The notes below the pieces were generated by a model. It was not told where the DNA came from. It saw only the letters and a program-made list of their open reading frames with translations, and did no database searches. A program made the position numbers and the translations under genes. 5,144 bases of DNA from positions 1 through 5,144 of the forward strand of contig JAUXEH010000236.1 in the NCBI GenBank assembly GCA_030620655.1. The letters are read 5' to 3'. Numbering within the stretch: the stretch's first letter is position 1; every line of letters starts with the position of its first letter. Below, one piece after another: positions 1-4,076 of the stretch. Origin of the DNA: Candidatus Aminicenantota bacterium (GTDB taxonomy: Bacteria; Acidobacteriota; Aminicenantia; Aminicenantales; Aminicenantaceae).

Positions 1-1
1 C

Positions 2-154
2 ATCGCCGGTGTGGACCGGGTGTCGGTGGACGCCTACTGCACGACGCTGTGGGACATCGAGGCCAAGGACATCATCGCCATTACCCATGCCCACAAACGG
101 GGGCTGGGCAACATGAATCTGGCCGAGCTGAGCATCAAGGAGACAAAGCTATGA
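2..154 (+). CDS. DUF362-like protein, C-terminal fragment (5' end outside window)
   Basis: An open frame enters from the left edge and ends at a TGA at 152-154, giving the last 50 residues (begins IAGVDRVSVDAYC, ends LAELSIKETKL). The pattern of a GVDxVxxDAY block, a segment like 'edI..I..A', then a K-R-GLGN-M-N-L-x-E-L turn and a short final strand resembles the C-terminal end of DUF362 proteins. That family is often linked to iron-sulfur or redox modules, and its biochemical role is poorly defined. No iron-sulfur cluster motif is visible in this fragment. The stop overlaps the ATG of the next gene (ATGA), so the two are probably co-transcribed and translationally coupled. The family call rests on a short tail recalled from memory. 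What is firm is that this is real coding sequence: its final bases carry the SD of the next gene, and codon use is GC-rich at third positions. Confidence 0.62.
   Translation: MAGVDRVSVDAYCTTLWDIEAKDIIAITHAHKRGLGNMNLAELSIKETKL
137..142 (+). promoter_or_regulatory. Ribosome binding site fixing the aminotransferase start
   Basis: AAGGAG lies 8 bases before the ATG at 151, inside the end of the upstream gene. The same frame is open further upstream to an ATG at 49. That longer start would overlap the upstream gene by about 100 bases and add a low-complexity His/Gly/Arg-rich leader, so 151 is the better choice. It also places the twin-arginine motif at residues 14-15, where an export signal is expected. 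Confidence 0.8.
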
Positions 155-1473
155 ACAGCCCGGCACCCGAACAGGCTTCGTTTCTTTCACGCCGGGATTT
201 CGTGAAATATATGGTAGCGGGATCGGCCCTCTCGGTGGCCGCCCTGGACAAGCTAAACGCCGAAATCTACCAGAGCATCAAGGAGCTCGACCTGAAATAC
301 ATCCGCGACCTGGCTCCGGACGGCCGCTACTGGGATGCCATCCGCGATAAGTTCATGTTCCAGGACGGGCTCATCATGATGAACAACGGCACCGTGGGCC
401 CCATGCCTAAGCCGGTATTCAACACGCTGATCAAGGCCTTCAGGGTACAGGCCACCCACCCCGTGGATGTGTACTCCTACCTGCCCTTCAAGGAAGAGGA
501 TGTCCGGCGCAAGGTGGCCGCCTTTATCGGGGCCTCGGAGGACGAGGTGGCCATCGTCCGCAACACCACCGAGGGCATGAACTTCGTGGCCAACGGCCTG
601 GACATGGAGGCGGGCGACGAGGTCCTGATGTCGTCCATGGAACATCCCGGCGGCACACATCCCTGGAAGATCAAGGAGAAGCGCTACGGCATCAAGGTCA
701 CCGAGGTGCCCATCGGGCTCCCGCCCCGGAGTGTCGACGAGTTCGTGGGTGCCTTTGAGCAGGCCATCACGCCCAAGACACGCATCATCAGCGTGAGCCA
801 CACGGTCTATATCTCCGGGCTCATGGCGCCTCTCAAGGAGCTGTGCACAATGGCGCACGAGAAGGGGCTGCTGGTGGTGGCCGACGGGGCACATGCCATC
901 GGCATGCTCGACCTCGACATGCACGACCTGGGAGTGGATTTCTATGCCACCAGCCCCTACAAGTGGTTGGGGGCCCCCACGGGTGTGGGTGTGTTCTATG
1001 TGCGCAAGGAAGCCCAGGACAAGCTCTGGCCGACCATCTGCACGTCCGGCTGGGACAGGCCCGGAAGCGCCCGCAAGTTCGAGACCCTGGGTCAGCGGGC
1101 GATGGCCCTCATCATCGCTTTGGGCGAGGCGGTCGACTTCCAGAACTACATCGGAAAGACCCGGATCGAGAAGCGGATCAAATCTCTGGCCGGGTATTTC
1201 AAGCAGGAACTGAAGTCCATACGGGGAGCCAGGCTGCACACCTCGGAGGATCCCTATCTCAGCGGCGGCTTGACAGCCTTCTCCATCGAGGGGGTGGAAC
1301 CGCTTGACATCGTGGAACACGTGCGACAGAAGTACAACATCGTGATCCGCACCGTGGGCAGCAAGGAAAAGGGCACCTACGGCGTGCGCGCCTCCACCCA
1401 CATGTACATCAATCACATGGAGGTGGACATGCTGCTGCAGGGCATCAAAAAGGTCGCTGCCCGCCGCACATAA
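151..1473 (+). CDS. Tat-signal class V aminotransferase / isopenicillin-N-epimerase-like PLP protein
   Basis: This 440-residue protein has the fold-type I, class V PLP-enzyme pattern (cysteine desulfurase / isopenicillin N epimerase superfamily). Visible landmarks are an RNTTEGMNFV block at 137-146 (phosphate-binding region), EHPGGTHPW at 164-172 (His165 likely stacks on the cofactor), VVADGAHAIG at 242-251 (Asp245 and His248 contact the PLP ring), and SPYKWLGAPTG at 268-278 with Lys271 as the Schiff-base lysine. A C-terminal substrate-binding arginine is likely at Arg413 in VRASTHMYIN. The cysteine-bearing C-terminal loop of SufS/IscS-type desulfurases is absent, so sulfur mobilisation is unlikely. 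The N-terminus reads SRRDFVK (13-19) followed by a weakly hydrophobic stretch (about 20-32), fitting a twin-arginine signal. That implies a folded, cofactor-loaded enzyme is exported or membrane-anchored; no clear signal peptidase site is seen. It overlaps the DUF362-like gene by 4 bases and converges on tag. Substrate unknown; the class call is secure, the reaction is not. Confidence 0.9.
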   Translation: MNSPAPEQASFLSRRDFVKYMVAGSALSVAALDKLNAEIYQSIKELDLKYIRDLAPDGRYWDAIRDKFMFQDGLIMMNNGTVGPMPKPVFNTLIKAFRVQATHPVDVYSYLPFKEEDVRRKVAAFIGASEDEVAIVRNTTEGMNFVANGLDMEAGDEVLMSSMEHPGGTHPWKIKEKRYGIKVTEVPIGLPPRSVDEFVGAFEQAITPKTRIISVSHTVYISGLMAPLKELCTMAHEKGLLVVADGAHAIGMLDLDMHDLGVDFYATSPYKWLGAPTGVGVFYVRKEAQDKLWPTICTSGWDRPGSARKFETLGQRAMALIIALGEAVDFQNYIGKTRIEKRIKSLAGYFKQELKSIRGARLHTSEDPYLSGGLTAFSIEGVEPLDIVEHVRQKYNIVIRTVGSKEKGTYGVRASTHMYINHMEVDMLLQGIKKVAARRT

Positions 1474-1477
1474 GACC

Positions 1478-1524
1478 GTCCTTGCGAACGAAGTGATGTA
1501 ATCTCAGGATAGCTATCCTAAGAT
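1478..1524. repeat. Dispersed-repeat-like element with 24-bp palindrome in convergent spacer
   Basis: The spacer after the aminotransferase stop reads CGTCCTTGCGAACGAAGTG, then TGTAATCTC, then a palindrome. This resembles the widespread bacterial intergenic repeat built on 'TCATTGCGAgcGAAGcGaaGcAATCTC', though diverged. Positions 1501-1524 are ATCT-C-AGGATAG followed by CTATCCT-A-AGAT, an inverted repeat with a single mismatched pair. It would fold into a stem with a loop of about four bases. The palindrome runs into the tag stop codon at 1518-1520. It could serve as a two-way terminator for the two converging genes, but no U-run follows it on either strand, so termination is only a suggestion. 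The link to the known repeat family is from memory. Confidence 0.45.
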
Positions 1525-2081
1525 AATTCCTTGTGCCGATAACAGTCTGTCGTGTGGTCGTTGACCAGGCCCGCGGCCTGCATGAAGGCGTAGCAGATGG
1601 TCGGCCCCACAAAGGAGAATCCCCGCTTCTTCAGGTCCCTGCTCATGGCCTCGGACTCGGGGCTCCTGGCCGGGAGGTCCGGGAGTGACTTCCAATTATT
1701 CTGTATGATCTTACCCCCGACGAATCCCCATATATAGGCGTCGAAGCTCCCGAATTCCTCCCGCACCTTGAGGAAGGTCCGGGAGTTTTGTATGGCCGCC
1801 TCGATCTTCCGCCGGTTGCGGATGATGCCCGCGTCCTGGAGCAGTCTTTCGACCTTGTCCGAATCGTAGGCCGCGACCTTCCCGGCATCGAACCCATCGA
1901 ACGCCTTCCTGAAGTTCTCTCGTTTGCGCAGGATGATCTCCCAGCTCAGCCCGGCCTGGAAGGCATCCAGGATCAGGTGCTCGAACAGCAGGCGGTCGTC
2001 ATGCGCCGGCACTCCCCATTCCCTGTCGTGATAATCAGTGCAGTACGAGCCCTCCGGCACCCACTCACAGCGTTTCTTCAT
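1518..2081 (-). CDS. tag: DNA-3-methyladenine glycosylase I
   Basis: The product is 187 residues, the same length as E. coli Tag. It excises 3-methyladenine from alkylated DNA by hydrolysing the N-glycosidic bond, starting base excision repair in the cytoplasm. The family signature is clear along the whole length: CEWV near the start, YHDREWGVP (17-25), FQAGLSW (41-47), RKRENFRKAF (52-61), VERLLQDAGIIRNRRKI (77-93), LKKRGFSFVGPTICYAFMQA (150-169) and GLVNDH (171-176). The four zinc ligands known from E. coli Tag are present as Cys5, His18, His176 and Cys180. The helix-hairpin-helix-fold region is intact. Active-site aromatics Trp7, Tyr17 and Trp47 are kept. The acidic residue equivalent to E. 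coli Glu38 is Asp39, a conservative change. The start is supported by AGAGGA (2092-2097 on the plus strand) ten bases upstream. The gene stands alone, convergent with the aminotransferase and divergent from the pgs operon. Its last codons overlap the palindrome. Confidence 0.96.
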   Translation of the reverse strand: MKKRCEWVPEGSYCTDYHDREWGVPAHDDRLLFEHLILDAFQAGLSWEIILRKRENFRKAFDGFDAGKVAAYDSDKVERLLQDAGIIRNRRKIEAAIQNSRTFLKVREEFGSFDAYIWGFVGGKIIQNNWKSLPDLPARSPESEAMSRDLKKRGFSFVGPTICYAFMQAAGLVNDHTTDCYRHKELS

Positions 2082-2102
2082 CCCTGATTTTCCTCTCCCA
2101 AG

Positions 2103-2131
2103 AATGTACCCGTTAGGACGACGGATTTCAA
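2103..2131 (-). promoter_or_regulatory. Candidate sigma-70-type promoter for tag
   Basis: On the minus strand, TTGAAA (2126-2131) and TACATT (2103-2108) are separated by exactly 17 bases, matching 5 of 6 and 4 of 6 consensus positions. The predicted start of transcription near 2096 falls at the RBS and gives a leader of only about 15 bases. That is short but possible. A second TTGACA on the same strand (2166-2171) has no good partner at normal spacing. Confidence 0.38.
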
Positions 2132-2137
2132 TCGAAA

Positions 2138-2215
2138 TTATTTAACCTGAATAATTCATAAAAAATGTCAATATTTCACGTAATGCTCGACTCGTGAATT
2201 ATCCAGGCTAAATAA
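2138..2215. repeat. Imperfect inverted repeat, 22-bp arms, between divergent genes
   Basis: The left arm 2138-2159 and the right arm 2194-2215 are reverse complements at 19 of 22 positions, with the shared core CCTG(A/G)ATAATTCA. They are separated by 34 bases. The block is much more AT-rich than the flanking genes. In RNA it would form one long stem-loop; in DNA it could be an operator, a MITE-like relic or transposon ends that have lost their interior. No target-site duplication is evident directly outside the arms, and no coding sequence lies between them. Confidence 0.6.
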
Positions 2216-2223
2216 AGTAGCCT
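2205..2223. repeat. Small hairpin AGGCTA...TAGCCT beside GTCCCCGG
   Basis: AGGCTA (2205-2210) and TAGCCT (2218-2223) are perfect reverse complements around a 7-base loop. They overlap the right arm of the larger inverted repeat, so the two hairpins are mutually exclusive in a transcript. The sequence continues as TGTCCCCGG (2223-2231). A similar CTGTCCCCGG string is, from memory, common in REP-like repeats near IS200/RAYT elements, but no such transposase is present here. Confidence 0.4.
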
Positions 2224-2241
2224 GTCCCCGGTTATTTTGTT

Positions 2242-2247
2242 TATAAT
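2242..2247 (+). promoter_or_regulatory. Candidate -10 box upstream of the pgs operon
   Basis: A perfect TATAAT lies nine bases before the ATG at 2256. No good -35 hexamer is found 16-18 bases upstream (the corresponding bases read AGCCTG). If used, transcription would begin at or just before the ATG, giving a nearly leaderless message. This would agree with the lack of a strong SD there. AT-rich context makes a chance match quite possible. Confidence 0.25.
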
Positions 2248-2255
2248 GGGTCATC

Positions 2256-2396
2256 ATGCGAAAGTATGCCGGCTTGTTTTCAGTTCTCTGTGTCCTGATC
2301 GCCCTGCGCGACGACTTCAGGAAGGCGGGCGGCATGGTCCTCTACGACGCCCTCCGCCGCTACTCCAGTGCCGAGCGCACGGGTCAGGATAACTGA
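2256..2396 (+). CDS. Small hypothetical protein, 46 residues, one membrane segment, upstream of pgsB
   Basis: ATG at 2256 opens a frame of 46 codons ending at TGA 2394-2396. The product begins MRKYAGLFSVLCVLIALRDD and continues with a basic, likely helical tail containing YDALRRYSS and ending TGQDN. Residues about 4-17 are hydrophobic after a basic N-terminus, suggesting a short N-in membrane anchor or an uncleaved signal. Third codon positions are mostly G or C, as in the flanking genes, which supports real coding. The SD is weak (GGG five bases before the ATG). Its stop overlaps or abuts the start of the pgsB frame, so it is probably the first gene of the polyglutamate operon and coupled to pgsB. 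I do not recognise the family. B. subtilis has a small pgs protein, PgsE, of similar size, but I see no sequence basis to equate them. It could also be a short leader ORF controlling pgsB translation. Confidence 0.5.
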   Translation: MRKYAGLFSVLCVLIALRDDFRKAGGMVLYDALRRYSSAERTGQDN

Positions 2397-3646
2397 CTGG
2401 GGAGCGCATCCGGGAGAGGCCCATCCGAGAGCTCGTCGTTGTCGCCGCCTGCCTGCTGGCCCTGGTGCTGTTCTATGCCGTGGAATACTTCCGCTTGGAA
2501 CAAAGCCGCCGGCGCCTGTCCCTCCGGATCTGTGTGACCGGCGCCCGCGGCAAGTCCAGCGTCACACGCCTGCTGGCTGCGGCCCTCAGCGAAGCGGGTA
2601 TCAAGGTCCTGGCCAAGACCACAGGATCCCGGCCTATGCTGCTTCTTCCGGACGGCTCGGAGGTCGAGCTCAGCCGCCGGGGAAGGCCTTCCGTGCTCGA
2701 GCAGATCAAGGTCATACGGAAGGCGGCGGACCTGTCGGCGGATGTGGTCGTGGCGGAGCTGATGAGCATCCGGCCCGAGACCCTGACCATCGAGAGCCAT
2801 CGGATCTTCAAGCCGAACATCCTCCTGATCACGAACGCCCGCCCCGATCACACGGAACACTGGGGGCCGTCCCGGGAGACCGCCGCCCGCTGCTTGGCCG
2901 CGGCCATCGCTCCGGACTGCATGGTGTTTGTCCCGGATGAGGAGATGACGCCGGTGTGGGAGGAAGCGGCTGTACAAAGGGGATCGGAGATCCGGCGTGT
3001 AAGGGGTGGCGGTTCGCGAACTGGGGGCGAATCGGCCCGGATGGAAAGCCCGATAAAGGGTCTGGATGGCAAGCTCAAATTCGAGCCCAACGTGCGGCTG
3101 GTGGAAGCGGTCACGGATTACCTGAACATCGACCGTGGAATTGCCGAACAGGGCATCCGGAGATCTCTCCCCGATCTGGGGGGGCTGCGGATCTGGCGCT
3201 GGCAGCCGGACCCGGACGTCCCAGCCTGGGACTGTGTCAGCGCCTTCGCCGCCAATGACCCGGATTCCACGCGTTTGGTGATGGAGAAGCTGGCGGATCT
3301 GGGGCTTATCAACGGGAAGCCTGTCATCGGGCTGCTCAACCTGCGCCGCGACCGCGGCGACCGCACGCTGCAGTGGCTGGAGGCCCTCCGCACAGGGAGT
3401 TTTCCGGGCCTGCAGGGGCTCTTTGTGATGGGCACTCACGCCCGGGCCTTCAAGAGGCGGCTGAAAGCAAACCGCCTCGGCATCCAGCCGATTATTCTCA
3501 AGAGTGGCCGGGCCGCCGGCATGATGTCGGCAGTGACTGCGCGCACGACTCCCCCTGCCCTCATCCTGGGCATGGGCAACATGGGAGGCGCCGGCCGGGA
3601 GCTGGTGGAGTACTGGGAAAGGGAGGGAGAGAGCCGTGCTGTATGA
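2393..3646 (+). CDS. pgsB: Poly-gamma-glutamate synthase PgsB/CapB, Mur-ligase-like ATP-dependent amide ligase
   Basis: PgsB is the ATP-dependent ligase that activates the gamma-carboxyl of the growing chain and joins glutamate, working with PgsC at the inner face of the membrane. Numbered from the GTG at 2465, landmarks are the P-loop TGARGKSSVTR (25-35), KTTGSRP (51-57), the SVLEQIKVIRKA segment (76-87), AELMSIRPE (97-105), NARPDHTEHWGPS (124-136), SAFAANDPDST (259-269), NLRRDRGDRTLQW (292-304) and GMGNMGGAG (369-377). Each aligns by eye with B. subtilis PgsB. The GTG start gives 393 residues but cuts through the N-terminal membrane helix. The frame stays open back to 2393 and encodes RELVVVAACLLALVLFYAVEY, a normal PgsB-type anchor. 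I therefore extend to the CTG at 2393, which overlaps the upstream TGA (417 residues). ATC codons at 2408 and 2423 are other non-standard possibilities, the latter with GGAG at good distance. The exact start is unresolved. The 3' end overlaps pgsC by 11 bases. Family call very secure. Confidence 0.93.
   Translation: MTGERIRERPIRELVVVAACLLALVLFYAVEYFRLEQSRRRLSLRICVTGARGKSSVTRLLAAALSEAGIKVLAKTTGSRPMLLLPDGSEVELSRRGRPSVLEQIKVIRKAADLSADVVVAELMSIRPETLTIESHRIFKPNILLITNARPDHTEHWGPSRETAARCLAAAIAPDCMVFVPDEEMTPVWEEAAVQRGSEIRRVRGGGSRTGGESARMESPIKGLDGKLKFEPNVRLVEAVTDYLNIDRGIAEQGIRRSLPDLGGLRIWRWQPDPDVPAWDCVSAFAANDPDSTRLVMEKLADLGLINGKPVIGLLNLRRDRGDRTLQWLEALRTGSFPGLQGLFVMGTHARAFKRRLKANRLGIQPIILKSGRAAGMMSAVTARTTPPALILGMGNMGGAGRELVEYWEREGESRAV
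3621..3627 (+). promoter_or_regulatory. Strong SD for pgsC deciding its GTG start
   Basis: GGGAGGG, within a purine-rich run at the end of pgsB, sits 8 bases before the GTG at 3636. The nearby ATG at 3643 is in another frame. The SD therefore supports GTG as the pgsC start and an 11-base overlap with pgsB. Confidence 0.7.
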
Positions 3647-4076
3647 AACCCTCTTCATCGGCATCGTGCTCGCCCTCCTTTACGTGGAGACCACGGACGT
3701 CTACCCGGGGGGGATCATAGTCCCGGCCTACTTCGCTTTGTTCCTGGACCGGCCCCTCTTCGTGGCCGCTACCCTGGCCGTGGCCTTTGCCGCCCTCGGG
3801 GTGTACCGCCTGCTCTCCCGGAGCCTCATCCTTTTCGGCAGGCGGCGTTTTGTCCTGCTCCTCCTGCTGGGGGCGCTCATCTCTCAGCTCGGGCTGATCC
3901 TGGCGCCGCGCCTGGTCCCGGCTGCGGTTGAGGTCCGCATCATCGGCTGGGTCATCCCCGGGCTCCTGGCCAACAACCTGGACAAACAGAAAGCCGTCCC
4001 CACGCTGGCGTCGCTTTTGACCGTGGCCGCGGCCACCTATGTGATCGTAAGGATCCTGGCATGGATCACGGGGTAG
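3636..4076 (+). CDS. pgsC: Poly-gamma-glutamate biosynthesis membrane protein PgsC/CapC
   Basis: This 146-residue, very hydrophobic protein is the integral membrane partner of PgsB. In the known system PgsB and PgsC together are the minimal polymerising unit. Likely membrane segments are at about 3-18, 24-38, 41-60, 72-90, 100-115 and 121-143. Family features match B. subtilis PgsC (about 149 residues) in order: ET near residue 18, PGGIIVPAYFAL (24-35, versus PAGLVVPGYLGL), ILFGRRRF (65-72, versus ILYGRRKF), and IPGLLANNLDKQ (107-118, versus VPGLIANTIQKQ). Short charged loops hold Arg and Lys residues (RRR at 69-71). It begins with GTG behind a strong SD, overlaps pgsB by 11 bases at its 5' end and the next gene by 16 bases at its 3' end, so the three are translationally coupled. 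Length and motif order are complete. Confidence 0.95.
   Translation: MLYETLFIGIVLALLYVETTDVYPGGIIVPAYFALFLDRPLFVAATLAVAFAALGVYRLLSRSLILFGRRRFVLLLLLGALISQLGLILAPRLVPAAVEVRIIGWVIPGLLANNLDKQKAVPTLASLLTVAAATYVIVRILAWITG

Noticed and set aside
49..150. Upstream in-frame ATG at 49 as the start of the aminotransferase
   Set aside because: It would overlap the DUF362-like gene by about 100 bases, has no SD, and adds a His/Gly-rich leader ahead of the twin-arginine signal; ATG 151 has AAGGAG at 8 bases.
253..1416. Long minus-strand open frame of 387 codons opposite the aminotransferase
   Set aside because: It is a His/Gly/Asp-rich antisense shadow created by GC-biased third positions; the plus-strand protein has full PLP-enzyme motifs.
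1501..1524. Classical rho-independent terminator
   Set aside because: The palindrome is good but no U-run follows it on either strand, so it is recorded as a repeat with only a possible terminator role.
2166..2171. Perfect minus-strand TTGACA as the tag -35 box
   Set aside because: No -10-like hexamer lies 16-18 bases downstream; the TTGAAA/TACATT pair nearer to tag fits better.
2246..2392. Alternative ORF from ATG 2246 to TAA 2390 in the pgsB frame
   Set aside because: Its peptide is Arg/Pro/His-rich and typical of an off-frame shadow, whereas the frame from ATG 2256 has coding-like codon use and a hydrophobic N-terminal segment.
2384..3664. Minus-strand open frame of 426 codons opposite pgsB
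   Set aside because: Composition is Arg/Pro/Gly/His-rich with no recognisable domain, and it lies entirely opposite a convincing pgsB.
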